Below, piece after piece: positions 46,890 to 57,949 of a stretch of 64,000 bases of DNA (position 1 is its first letter; each line of letters starts with the position of its first letter). The translations under genes and the position numbers were made by a program. The notes beneath the pieces are model-generated. The model searched no databases, was not told where the DNA came from, and saw nothing but the letters and a program-made list of their open reading frames with translations. The stretch lies in the NCBI GenBank assembly GCA_050084515.1, contig CM114271.1:53382001-53446000 (forward strand), written 5' to 3'. The stretch is from Blasia pusilla. Its lineage: Eukaryota > Marchantiophyta > Marchantiopsida > Blasiales.

Positions 46890-47870
46890 GAGGGTATTTG
46901 AGTGTTAGATCTCTTTGGAAGGATTAGCATCAGGTTAATTGTTGTTTTGCAGGCAAGAGTGCGAGTGTAGCAGTACCTGTATGTGGAGATTGATGATGTT
47001 GCAAGGCGTGTCTTACTACGACATGTGGCGCAGTTACGCCTACGTTTTCCCGACTTATTGTTTGCGTCCGCGGTAGAGGGGTACGAGAGTTCCCTACCGA
47101 GGGATATTTCGTTGCTGGGGGCATAAGACTTAGAGCGGGTAGGGACCATTGATTTGGTCATTGTGGGTTGGCCATGTTAGGGCCAATCGAGTGCTGGACG
47201 AGGCAGCGGGTTGGCTAACACTCGGTCCTGGTTGTTTTGGGAGATGTTGAGGGTCTTACGGCAGTTGCAAGAGCACCAATCTCGTTCTCCAACTTACATT
47301 TTGGAGAATGTGCCGATCTTAGGAGACTCTAGGTCACGGGTGGTGACAAGTGCTCATCAGGTGCGTGCCTGGATCGGCCCAGGAGTGTTCTTGGATGCGG
47401 CGAGTGTAGGTTCTAGAGCCCATCGCCCGCGTCTATGGTGGACCAACTTGGTGCCCCATGCGGTGTTACGCAGGGCGTACACGAGAGTGGAGGGCCCCTC
47501 CCATTTGTTAGTGGATTCCATTCTAGATCCAAGTCATCAATCACAGGCAGTGAGGCACGATGATTGACCACCGTTGATTGTGGTCAACAGGGTAGGCAGG
47601 CCGCGGGCAGCCTTGCCCACGGTTGTGAGTTTTCCCGCCTCCTAGACATACAAGGAGGCCGGTCCTGGCTTGGTTTGGGATGACCAGGTTCAGCAGTTGG
47701 TGGAGCCCAACGCCGACGAGAGAGAGCGAGCGATGGGATTTCCCACAGGAGTGACGGCAGTACCGTCAGTATCAAAGGCATCACGATGCCATGTCTTGGG
47801 TCAGGAAATGGACCTGAACTGCTTGACATGGATCCTCAGCTTGGAAGTGGTTGAGCAACGTCATATGAGA
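46890..47870 (+). pseudogene. DNMT3-like DNA cytosine-5 methyltransferase domain inside Gypsy pol
   Basis: The domain transfers a methyl group from S-adenosylmethionine to cytosine C5. One reading frame shows the motifs in canonical order: I (VLDLFGRIS, then QYLYVEIDDVARRVL), IV (TIDLVIVGWPC, with the catalytic Cys codon at 47175-47177), VI (YILENVPILGDSRS), VIII (VFLDAASVGSRAHRPRLWWT), IX (ERERAMGFPTG) and X (LGQEMDLNCLTWIL). Motif I preceding VI and IX-X at the end excludes the circularly permuted plant DRM type and points to a DNMT3-like enzyme. Stops at 46899, 46968, 47124, 47178, 47565 and 47643 inactivate it. No target-recognition or chromatin-reader domain lies within the insert. It sits in frame between protease and RT, so it was part of the polyprotein. 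Confidence 0.88.
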
Positions 47871-48185
47871 TTGCAACAGATCACAACGGTTGCGTTGGTG
47901 AGCCCCATGCCTAGCGAGACGGTGGAGGCAGTGGCTGGGAGTGAGACCCAAGGAGATCTACACACCAAGGGAGATCGGGAGAGACAGCCTTGGACTTCTT
48001 GGGATGTTTTGCAGCTACGCCAGGACATGATAGCCACAGCATCGAGCGTGGTTCAGGGAAGTGCACGTGGAGGAGATCTGAGTTTGCAGTTGGCTATAGA
48101 AGAGCACCCGATTGTTGTTGTTTGAGACGGGGTTGCACCATAGCAACCACCGATACCCGCGCCGGATAGTCCTATCGTAGTCACG

Positions 48186-48964
48186 ATGGAGACTTGGGAG
48201 CCAGATATGGGCCCTAAGTTGACAGGAGGAGAGCGGCGCCGGATACATCAGTTCCTCAGGAGTTATAGGAGCTACTTTGCGTTTAGCATGGAGGATTTGG
48301 GTACGCTCAAGGGACCGGGGATCCGCATTGAGTTATGGAGTGATACGTCGATCTTCCGACGACCCTATAGGTACAGTGATATGGAGAGGGCTCTGATTCA
48401 GAGTAGGAGCCAGGACTTGGTCAGAGCAGGACTCGTGGAGATGTCGCATGGGGAGTATGCAGCTGCCACTATCATCCCGCCAAGGAGGATGTGCATGGCA
48501 ACTGGATGGATAGGCGGGTGTGTGGGGATTACCGACCTATCAATCGGCATATGAAGTTTGATAAGTATGCCATGCCCACCCCTGAGGAGATCTTTGATGC
48601 GATTGGTCATGCAAAGGTCTTTAGTTCATTGGATTTGCGAGACGAATTCCATCAGCTGCCTATCTGATTGAAGGACAGGCAGAAGACTGCATTTTGGGGC
48701 ATCAATCCTCACGGGAAGGATTGTTTGTACCAATGGCGGTTCTTACCATTTGGGTTAAAGAACGCCCCGGATGAGTTTCAGAGGGTCATGGATAGGATCT
48801 TGGCTGGTTTGGATTTTGCTAGGTGTTATATTGATGATATCGTAGTCTTTAGCGCCACGGTTGAAAAGCATGAAGGACATCTAGAGGAGGTGTTTGGACA
48901 ATTGCAATAACATGGGCTAAAGCTACATCTAGGCAAGTGCAAGTTCTTCTATGACCATATTGAG
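48186..48964 (+). pseudogene. Gypsy element A reverse transcriptase
   Basis: Motifs in order are the N-terminal GTLKGPGIRIELWSDTSIFR and, after a frame change near 48.48 kb, CGDYRPINRH and FSSLDLRDEFHQLPI. Then come KTAFWGINPHG, FLPFGLKNAPDEFQRVMD and the catalytic YIDDIVVFS (48827-48853). In-frame stops at 48665 and 48909 disrupt it. The connection domain continues with FMGLENFYRRYVKGFSSIAK to about 49150. Confidence 0.88.
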
Positions 48965-49612
48965 TACTTGGGTCATACGATATACCCAGGGGGCCTTGGT
49001 GTTCAACAGACGAAGGTAGAGGCTATCACACGCATTCCACGCCCTACAGATGTGAGTCGTGTTTGCGCATTCATGGGATTGGAAAACTTCTATCGGCGGT
49101 ACGTCAAGGGATTCAGTTCGATTGCGAAGCCGCTAACCTTGCTGACCAAGGTGGATCACGAGTGGCACTGGGGGGATGAGTAGGAGCGAGCATTTTAGCT
49201 GCTGAAGGACAGGTTGACGTCTGCACCCATCTTGAGGAGACCGATCAGGGGGTGTCCTTTCCAGTTGCATACAGATTGGAGCCTGTTGAGGCTTGGAGCG
49301 GTGCTCATCCAGCATGATGATGAGGGTAGAGAGTTCGTGGTGGATTATGCTAGCCGCTCGAACAACGCTGCAGAGGCGAAGTACAGCTCGTATGAGGGTG
49401 AGTGCTTGGCTGCAGTGTGGGCTGTCGCGCATTTCAGGTGTTACTTATTCGGCAACCCCTTTACCATCATCACTAATCATCATCCACTGAAGTGGTTGAT
49501 GGAGTCCAACAAGCTTACAAGGAAGCTTGCGAGATGGGCTCTGTTGTTGCAGGAGTATGATTTCAGGTGGTACATAGACCTGGGATGTTCAACCAAGATG
49601 CACATAGGTTGA
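48965..49612 (+). pseudogene. Gypsy element A RT connection and RNase H
   Basis: YLGHTIYPGGLGVQQTKVEA and PLTLLTKVDHEWHW form the RT thumb and connection. RNase H follows with FQLHTDWSLLRLGAVLIQ, KYSSYEGECLAAVWAVAHFR and FTIITNHHPLKWLM. The last catalytic Asp of the usual T-D-H-x-P-L is Asn here (AAT). TAG stops lie near 49181 and 49196. A frame change near 49.57 kb leads to the VHRPGMFNQDAHRLSHNP end. Confidence 0.82.
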
Positions 49613-49959
49613 GTCATAACCCATGCCCGAGTCAGCGAAATGCAACTGGAGCTCGATGGCATGGAGAGAGTGATGAGGAGTCAGTAACTGGATGGCACGC
49701 GTCAGCCTATTTAGGCATTTTGGCTATGGAGAGCCAAAGTGTGGAGACTTCGATGGCAAGGTCTAGTGGAGAGTCCTTGGATCCCGAGGCCAGTGAGGAG
49801 ACGACAGGTGGCCAAGATATTCATGATGATGGAGTAGTCTTGGAGTACCTTCGTTCTTGCATCGGTGCGAGCGCCGTGGGTGCTAGAGAGCGGGATCAGA
49901 TTCTACAACAGGCCAGACGGTTCCGTTGGGAGGGGACACATGTTTTGAGGGTTTGGGAG

Positions 49960-50700
49960 GATGGTAGAGTACACGTAGTGCCGCATCCTTTGTAGAGAGC
50001 ACGACTAGTGCAGCATGCCCATGAGGAGTTGGGTTACTTTGGGGTGAAGCGGATGTACAACTTGCTCCATATTCAGTATTGGTGGGAAGGCATGCAGACT
50101 GACGTTCAGCAATTTGTTGCCAGGTGCATGGTGTGTGATCGGGTCCAAGCATCATTCAATGCTCCAACTCCACAGTTGCATCCATCACCGATCATGGGCT
50201 TAGGGTATAGATGGAGTTTGGATTTTGCAGGACCTTTGCCTTTGACAGAGCGTCACAGTCGGTATGTGTTGGTGATGGTCGAGCACTTCTTGAAGTGGAT
50301 CGAGTTGGTTGAATTTCCTGACAAAGCAAGTGAGGCAGTAGCTTATGCCTTTCTTGATAGAGTGCTGAGTCATTATGGTGCACCGGCTGAGGTGTTGACA
50401 GACCAGGGTACCGAGTTTCGCGGTGAATTCCAGGCCTTGTGTGATCAAGCAATGATCGACCACCACACGACTTTGCGAGATCATCCCAAGGCGGATGGAT
50501 TAGCAGACGGTGAAGAGGGGTTTACGCAAGTATGGCTTGTAGAGAGGTCATCCAGGAGATTGGGATCTCCAGTTGCTGTGGTTGGCGATAGGGTATAGAT
50601 TCAGCAGGCAGGCATCCTTAGCGTCTTTTTCACCGTACTTGCTACTTTATGGCCGAGATCCAGATTTACTTGCGGCCATTCGTCGAGATGTTGGTGAGGT
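49960..50700 (+). pseudogene. Gypsy element A integrase
   Basis: The zinc-binding HHCC module is readable (HAHEELGYFGVKRMY, then CMVCDRVQASF). The catalytic core follows with WSLDFAGPLPLTERHSRYVL, VLTDQGTEFRGEFQALC and RDHPKADGLAD. The usual glutamate of DDE falls in the poorly conserved LADGEEG region. A frame change occurs near 50.58 kb, leading to FSPYLLLYGRDPDL. A TAG near 49993 separates it from the preceding linker. Confidence 0.85.
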
Positions 50701-50869
50701 GCTGGACCTTGATGACCTAGATGAATGGATGCAAGCATTTTCTCAAAGGGCTGAGTTGTTTCGGAGAGTGATGCCCATGGCGTTCGAGAACTTGGCGATT
50801 GCGCAACATCGGGATACGTTGAGGTATGAGACTATTCCGGGTGGTGGTTATCGACCAACTATCTAGAGG

Positions 50870-51244
50870 TTTCATCAGGGAGATTATGTCTACTTGCAGC
50901 AGACGACATCGACGACGTTGGATGTGACTGCAGGGCGCACTATCCTAAGAGTGCGTGACATTTTGCCATCCGGTGTTCTCTTGCTGGAGGGACGCGATGG
51001 TATGGTATGGAAGGACCATGGGCGTAATTGTGCGCCATGTCACCTTCCTAACATTGATGGTACAGTAGATCCGATCTCAGCAGTAGTTCGTGCAGGCTTG
51101 CGTTGTATGTTGTGTGGTTCTGCTCGTGGTGCGGCCACGATGCTAGTGTGTGATGGATGTTCGAGAGGTTGGCATATGGCATGTCTGACGCCACCTCTCA
51201 CTAGGATTCCTCGATTACGATGGATGTGTCCCAGATGTACATAG
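50870..51244 (+). pseudogene. Gypsy element A C-terminal PHD finger
   Basis: After the integrase tail (FHQGDYVYLQQ, the usual GPY/F-like region), the protein ends in a zinc finger. The ligands are C-x2-C (CMLC), C-x2-C (CDGC), H-x2-C (HMAC) and C-x2-C (CPRC). The spacing and the GWH.AC....PP signature are those of a C4HC3 PHD finger, a reader of histone H3 tails. It occupies the place where chromoviruses carry a chromodomain. This last frame is intact from the TAG at 50864 to the stop at 51242. Confidence 0.85.
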
Positions 51245-51431
51245 AGGAGATACTATGTAGGTTTTGATTCCGACTTTTTCTGTGACATGGATGATAGGAA
51301 GGCGACTAACGATGGGGCCACATGAGCACCCGACCTTTTTGCTCTTAGCGTCCTAGAGATGTATGTCGTGGTAGGTAGGGATAGATGGCTATCTGGAATT
51401 AGAGGGACCTAACCACCAGCTAGGGGGGCGA

Positions 51432-52203
51432 TTGGAGATATTTTGGTATTTCTCGCCTCTGTGTAGGGATGCCATGAGTTAACAGGAGATCGTGTGTGTT
51501 TGTGTGTATGTTCGATGACATCGATGAGAGCGATGTATGTTGTGTAGCGATGTGTATGCGTATGACAACTGTCACGACTGTTAGGATAGATCGGTGGGAT
51601 CTAGCAGAGCGTCTGCAAGAGAAGTGGAGGATAGGCCCAAGAGGTCGAGGATGACCCGTTGAGGCCCCGAGAAACGTGAGAGAGTAGGTTTTTCCTTCGT
51701 TTCGGTTCATTTGGAGCCATATAGAGAAACTTACTATTTCGGGTAAGTTTCCACGTTGGGGATAGTTAACTTTCCACTGTTGGAAGTGACCCTTGACCCG
51801 CTACAACAAGTCAAGAGCCAAGGAGGTGACCTACGAGCATAGGTTACCGTTGAGAGGGCTTGGGAGAGGGAAGGGGGTATACCTCCAAGAGAGAGAGCTT
51901 GAGAGCTCATTCTCTCTTTGTTGAACCTCTTGGCATGAGGCAGCGGAGCTATGCCTTGTGTGTGTAACCCAAGCCTTTCATTAGGAGAGTGGGTTTGGTT
52001 TGACATTGAGAGACACATATAAGAGTGCACACATGTGAGAACTATAGTGTTGTGAGAGAGATTTGATCTTATTTTATTGGAGATATTTTGGTACTTCTCG
52101 CCTCTGTGTATGGATGCCATGAGTTAGCATGGGATCGTGTGCGTTTGTGTGTGTGTTCGATGACAGCGATGTATATTGTGTAGCGATGTGTATGCGCACG
52201 ACA
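51432..52203 (+). repeat. 3' LTR region of Gypsy element A (A-B-A' structure)
   Basis: A segment of about 127-136 bp beginning TTGGAGATATTTTGG occurs twice (51432-51567 and 52077-52203). Between the copies is a 507-bp segment starting TGTCACGACTG (51570-52076). The second part, 51570-52203, has TG..CA ends and matches the element-B LTR. A polypurine tract immediately precedes 51432. The true LTR is therefore either the full A-B-A' or B-A' preceded by a partial duplicate. Confidence 0.7.
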
Positions 52204-52870
52204 TATGAGTGGGTCGGCGGCCTTACCGTCCGATCTGATCTGACGGCCACTGTCATATCTTTGATCCGACGGTACCGCCAGTTGAGCAAGTGGCGGCGGT
52301 GGGGCTCGAGAGCGGGCTAGGGTTGGGATGGCTGCAGCCTCGGGAATAGGTTTGGGTTTGGAGTGTGCTTGGGGACAGGGTTGGGTGGTTTACCATGCCT
52401 ATCCGAAACCTAACCCTTATTTATGTATATTTTTAAATGCCCTATACTATTTTACTTTCTTTCCCTTGGACTTATATAAACTAAATTTTCTAACATATTT
52501 TGGCATTGCCCTCCACCAATTTGTTTTCTATCCCTGATGTTATTCCCTGACCTAAAAGTTTTTTTATTATTTTGAAAAAATTTCTTTCCACTATTTGTTT
52601 TCTTTTTCTTATACTTTTTAAACACTAAATTTTTCCTTTTCTTTCCTTCCTTCCTTTTTGCTCTTGTTTTTCCTTTTTTCTTGCCATTGCATTCTCTTTG
52701 TTTTGTGGGTTACCGAGTATATCCCTAACCCTATTTCCTTTTCTCTATTTTTTTTTCTTCTTCTCTTTTTATTTCATGCTTTGGTTGATTACTTTTTCTC
52801 CTTTTTTCTTCTGATTCATTTTTCTTCGTCTCTTTTTATGTCTTTCTCTAATTGGTTGAGACCTCCAGTG
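52204..52870. other. Flank of Gypsy element A, T-rich
   Basis: A short GC-rich block (52204-52390) is followed by pyrimidine-rich sequence. No gene was recognised. Confidence 0.4.
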
Positions 52871-52879
52871 CCATAAGTC

Positions 52880-52993
52880 GAAGCAAGAAAAAAATTGGTG
52901 TCAACATCATTAGTCCCTTCACGGAGCTATACATTAGCAAAAGCTCTTCAAACACATTTTTATTTCTCGTGCATTGCACGGGCACCTTACTAG
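52880..52993 (+). mobile_element. Short Helitron 3' end, copy 6
   Basis: The plus strand shows the family 3' terminus: the hairpin CGTGCATTGCACG (52968-52980), 9 nt, then CTAG (52990-52993) followed by T. The body AACATCATTAGTCCCTTCACGG..CTCTTCAAACAC matches copies 2 and 5 in reverse complement. The 5' end is not recognisable, so it is truncated or rearranged. Confidence 0.65.
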
Positions 52994-52999
52994 TATGCC

Positions 53000-55900
53000 T
53001 ATTTTTTTTTTCCCTACAAGCCTCTCGTAACCTTTTTTTTTTTCTATTGACATTCATATCATTTCTATTATGAAACTACAATTATGTTCTTGGCAACATC
53101 GGACTTCTCTGTAACATGGGCTTAACTAATTACCAATGACATATTTCAACACCATTCAATATGCAAATGGAATCCCTTTACTTGTTGCTTATTTCTAATC
53201 TCTTCACTCTGAAACTCCTTGTGTTCAATTGTGTTTCCCCTCTCTATTCGATGATATTGAGTGCGTTGTGATGGCTCTTTTCTTATTAATTCCATTTACC
53301 TTCTTTGCCATCACAATGTTGAAGGGATTTCTACAAGTGGATTATAGATAGAATTTCCATGTAATGCCATATTTTTGTGTTGGATTCTTAATCTTTTCTT
53401 CTTTCTTCTTGTTTTATGTTCATTATATGTTATGACATCTCTATTAGAATGTAAATGCTTCATATTTTGTTGTGTGCTAAGCACTACTTGGGATGAGGGG
53501 ATATCCACATTCATTAGATGAGTGTCTTTTTAGCCTAGACTACTGCTTGGTGGTGAGTATATTGTGAGTATTTGTTTGCAAGTGAATATGGTGCGAGTAT
53601 CTTATGAATACGTTCCATATTTCCACCTTTTCATCTAGCATTTGTTTGGCTCTAATGCCTTTTTTGGTCATTTTTAGACACCAACTATAGTGAGGTCTTG
53701 TAAAGTTTTATTCTCTTTGATTTTTTTCCCGATTTTCTACCTATGTCAAGTAGGATAGCAAGGATGCTCATCTCCAAACCTAGGGTTGGGGATGGGCCCA
53801 AATAATCGACAAACATCCCTATCAAAAATATAATTGTAAAATTATTGACAATCCTTGCCACGGCAAGCAAATGTTTGTAGATTACAATAAACGCTTGACC
53901 TAGGTTTATTTTGAATCACTTCTAGGTTCCTTCATAATTCTAATTTCCAAGTGATTTGTTGGAAGAAATTGGACAATCACTAATATGAATCACACAAGAT
54001 CTACGTGGTTCACTTTCCATGCGGAAATTATAACTATCTTGTGTTAGTCATAGTTAAGTTAGAGTCTGTGACATGTAGCCAATAAGTAGGAAAGAATCAA
54101 ATGAAAATAGAAAAGACAAACAACATGAGATAAATATGAGAGTGGCGTCATGGATTAGTAAAAAGTAAGATAAGGATGAGATTGGGGATAGATATGATCA
54201 GATGAGATAGGGACTTTAGAGTCCAAAGAAGATCCTCTCATGCTATGAGAAGAGGACACGTGGGATAAGGATGGGTAGAGCTAATTTGTCTTCATTGTAC
54301 CTATCTCTAAGTATGCTTCAATGCGTATTGAAAAGAAAAAGAGGCCATAAATGTGATCCCTAACTCATGTTTCTAGTTTACAATAAACATTATAAACATC
54401 ATATTGGATGTTATGGTGTATGACCTTAACCCCAACAAGACACCTCCCTAAATACCCTATTTTAGTTGAATTTCCATAACCCTCAAATAATTGAGAGTTG
54501 GACCGGTTGTGGTGAGACTACTTTGAGCAACCTTCTTACATTTTTTTTGGCATCCCCATCCATTAATTATTAAACGTACACTTGTAGGGATTAAGTTCCT
54601 ATAGGTGGGATACCTATACCAAGTGAGATCTCCACTTGTGAATCCCACAAAGTTAAGATTAGTTTATGTTGGAGTGGGTAACAAGGCTTTATGATCTAAA
54701 TCTTGTTGTTAGGAATTGGATTATGGTAAATGCCTAACGAGTATTTATCAAGTGGCATTGGAGTAGGCAAATGGGTGTGCATGGGGTAAACAATCATCTA
54801 GTCACACAAATTTTTTGAATTAAATGAAATTGAGTTCATGATTGAACCCATATATAGTCAAAAGGTGGTTGTCCACGGTCCCTCCATGAAGCCCACCAAA
54901 TGATAAACTGAATAATGGGAGTTTTAAAATGTATTTTTCATGTCTTCTCTAATTTGAATAATGTTTTACACGTGCGTCCTAAAGGGTCTAACTCATGAAC
55001 TTGGAGAAAGGAAAGTATAAATTTCCGAATCTTCCTCACAAAGAAACTAATTTTAAAAGTTTGGCCTGAAATACAGGAAGTATAAAATGCTTAAAAAAAC
55101 ATAAAGTCCCGATCGTGCGAGGAAAAATCCCAATGGAGATGCTCTTTCTTCGTCATTCTCTACAACACATTCTCTCGTACAATTAATTAAATACAACGCA
55201 AAATAAACAGAAGTAATTATAACTTTGGAAAAGGACGATACTTCCTTTCCTTCGTTTTCTCGCCGTTTTATAGTCCATTTAGAGGATAAAACGCTTTTCA
55301 TCCCTAAAGGTTTTTTTCAGGAGCTGATCCCTTGATTTTCACGCCTTCCGTTTGTCAATGGGATCAACAATCATTTGTGAAGCATATCCTTAAGAATTTG
55401 GAGACGCCATTCTGAATACCGTCACAAGTATTCGCTCAAGACTTAACCCTAAAATAAAATAAAATAAAATAAAATATTTCTGAATCCCTGTCAGATGTAT
55501 TCGCACAGGACCTAACCCTAAACTATGATATAATAAATACCACATCTCGTGCCATTTTCATATATACTCCGTGTACGTGGATATCGTTGCGTGTAGTGGG
55601 TCTTCGAATGGTGGGCCCGGGATGGAAATAGACAGAGAGAGAGACGGTAAATATCAGCTTTAGGAAAGGACGAATGGAGAATGGTGGGACCCACGGATGA
55701 GAAATGGCAAATGTACAGAATGAAAGTGGATTGTTGGACGGAACGATGGATGGGAAAACACTTAGGGATGGATGGAAGGAAGGTAGTGGTAGGATGGTCA
55801 TGCTATATATATAGATATATATACCACTTGCAATATGTGAAAAAAATTGGGAAGAAATTCCACATGCTACCAAATTAACCTTACTACGATTTTTTTAATA

Positions 55901-56207
55901 ATTATGAACTTCCATTTCCATAAAGAATTTCACAGTTTTAATAGTATATTCGACAAGACTGTGTGCATAGGAGTCTTGACTACTTGGAAATTTGGACGCC
56001 TTCAATTAGCTTTAGTGAGATTTACTTTCCCACGATTTTTAGGGGTGGATAGTGCATTGCAAGTGTCTTACGTGTTATTTATTTAGAAACGTCTCTCCCT
56101 TCACACTTTCCTAAACACATTCATATTACTTTGCCTTGGTTTATAAGGGTCTTCATTTACTTTTTTTTCCTTAGCCAAGGGCCCGGATTTGGGATTACGC
56201 TATAAAG
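53000..56207. other. AT-rich spacer with one interspersed repeat
   Basis: A diverged inverted copy of the repeat inserted at 39.6-40.0 kb is present at about 54048-54350. A (TAAAA)n tract lies near 55450-55475 and an ATAT/ATAG run near 55803-55822. No gene was recognised. Confidence 0.45.
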
Positions 56208-56385
56208 ATTTAGTGGTTCTTTAGTAAGACTAAAGAACCACTAAATTTATTCCTTGATATTTAAGGATGTCGGGCCTATGCCCCAAGAATACCTCCACCA
56301 AACTACACAAATTGCAATGGACTTAGGCCTTTGCCCGGAGGAATAGAATTTTACCCGACATCCTTAAATATCAAGGAATAAATTT
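56208..56385. repeat. Two overlapping perfect inverted repeats
   Basis: An 18-bp hairpin (arms 56208-56225 and 56229-56246, loop AAG) overlaps the left arm of a larger inverted repeat. That repeat has exact 32-bp arms at 56243-56274 and 56354-56385 and a 79-bp loop. The arms contain CCTTGATATTTAAGGATGTC. No coding content is present; it is probably a foldback or MITE-like insertion. Confidence 0.9.
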
Positions 56386-56867
56386 CTTCATTTTGGAAGG
56401 CACTCTAAGCTTGGGTTGCCTTCTTTCCCACTATACATATGGTATCCTACGATTGCACATCATAATCCACATACACAAGTTCTCATCAACACCTGACTAA
56501 GATCCATCTATATTTTGAAGACTAACACGTGTATACATGAACAACTAGACCCAACCCAATATAAATCTTCTTCTTTAGATATACACCCCCATTCAATGTA
56601 AACATTACATTAACATAGAGAGATAAGAAACAATCTTCAATCAACTTTGAATGTGGGATCTTTGATCAATGCTAGCTCATTCTTAGTCAAGAGAATTCAG
56701 GGTCAAAACAAACCATATTTATACGATACCAAAAAGGTTTATAAGGGTCTCATCTAAAGAAGATGAGCTCCAAAATGAGCTTCATTACGAGTATACCCCC
56801 TCTCATGGTAACTTGTCATAACTTGTGTGATGGTAACATGTGTTGCATAAGTTACACATCAGTAGGA

Positions 56868-57941
56868 AGTCATAAGAGATTTGGAGTACATATTTACTCC
56901 CACACTACCCAAGTGTCATCATATGAAATCAAGGCCTTATAAAAAGTGGATATCTTATGCTTATGATACATCTCACTTGGCTTTATAGGTACAAATTAAG
57001 TGTCATTGTCAACATCAAGTTTTTAAAATGTGCCATAAGACACATAACTAGTAGCAATATGTCCAAGATTTCCACTCATAAAGATAAAAGTGACTTATAC
57101 AATAGGTCACCTCCACGGTAGCAAGTCATTATGACCTTCTAAAATGGGAAATATAAAGGCCCCCTCTAGGCCTCAATGTGATCTCGTCCATCTGTCTAAA
57201 AGTCGAGATTGTTGACATCGTGGGACTTCTACCCATATGCATCGACTCTCATCAACATGTGCCGCGCCTCCTAATCCCATGATCAATAAAGGATACAAGT
57301 GTGGCGACGGAGCTTTGATCAATGCTCACACCCTATCACAAAGTATGCATCTAGCTACAAATTGTTGAATGTTAATACGCATACTACTCCACTAATATTG
57401 AATCGGGAGTAAGCTATACGTACGCTTGATTCCAAAATGATCCAACTCCTCATGAGCATGTCTCATAACTCATGCTTGTTGCAAAAGATGAGGCACCATC
57501 AAAATTTGACCATCCTCCCAATCTCAAAGCACACATATCCCCTCCCACTTGAACCTTTTGGCTCTCTCTCGGACCCAATCTTGCTCTCTAGCACCCATAT
57601 TGATTAACCTAAGTGTACATGCTACCCATGCATAGAAGATCATAAAAAACTAGGGGTACACATATACTCCCACACTAACCAAGTGTCACTAGACGAGATG
57701 AAGGCCTCAAGAAAGAGGATATCTCCCTTATTTGACTCATCTCACTTGGCCATGTAGGCAAGTGTTATCGTCAAATCCTAAAAGTGTGCCACAAGACATA
57801 TAACAAATAGCAACCTATTCAAAAATTGCCACTGATAAAGGCAAGGATGACTTATATAAGAGGTCACATCTAAGGTAGAAGTTCATCATAACCTCCTAAA
57901 ACGAGGACTACAAAGGATCCTCTAGGCCTCGATGCCTATCT
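56868..57941 (-). mobile_element. Third relic of the same Gypsy family (integrase fragment between direct repeats)
   Basis: On the minus strand, 57600 down to about 57200 matches the linker and integrase start of element A. Shared blocks include GGTGCTAGAGAGC, GTGGGAGGGGA, CTCATGAGGAGTTGGAT and TTTAACAATTTGT-like segments. No frame survives. It lies between two diverged direct repeats of about 300 bp (about 56868-57180 and 57640-57941). These share CTCCCACACTA.CCAAGTGTCA and ACTCATCTCACTTGGC-like blocks. Confidence 0.6.
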
Positions 57942-57949
57942 TTCGAAAA

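Larger units (their letters stand above)
44191..52203 (+). mobile_element. Ty3/Gypsy element A with DNMT3-like methyltransferase and PHD finger
   Basis: This is a retrotransposon relic with domain order gag (45218-45945), protease (45948-46727), cytosine methyltransferase (46890-47870), reverse transcriptase (48186-48920), RNase H (49214-49612), integrase (49960-50700) and PHD finger (51095-51244). A polypurine tract (AGGGGGGCGA, 51422-51431) and a 3' LTR follow. Protease, methyltransferase and the start of RT share one reading frame. Frame switches occur near 45.83, 48.48, 49.57 and 50.58 kb, and many in-frame stops are present, so it is not active. No same-orientation 5' LTR was found; the left side meets the LTR of element B. 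Protease before RT, and RT-RNaseH-integrase order, place it in Ty3/Gypsy rather than Copia. Confidence 0.9.

Noticed and set aside
46890-47870. Methyltransferase as an unrelated host gene with the Gypsy inserted around it
   Set aside because: The frame is continuous from protease through methyltransferase into RT, and the same arrangement of protease followed by methyltransferase is found in element B, so it is part of the element.
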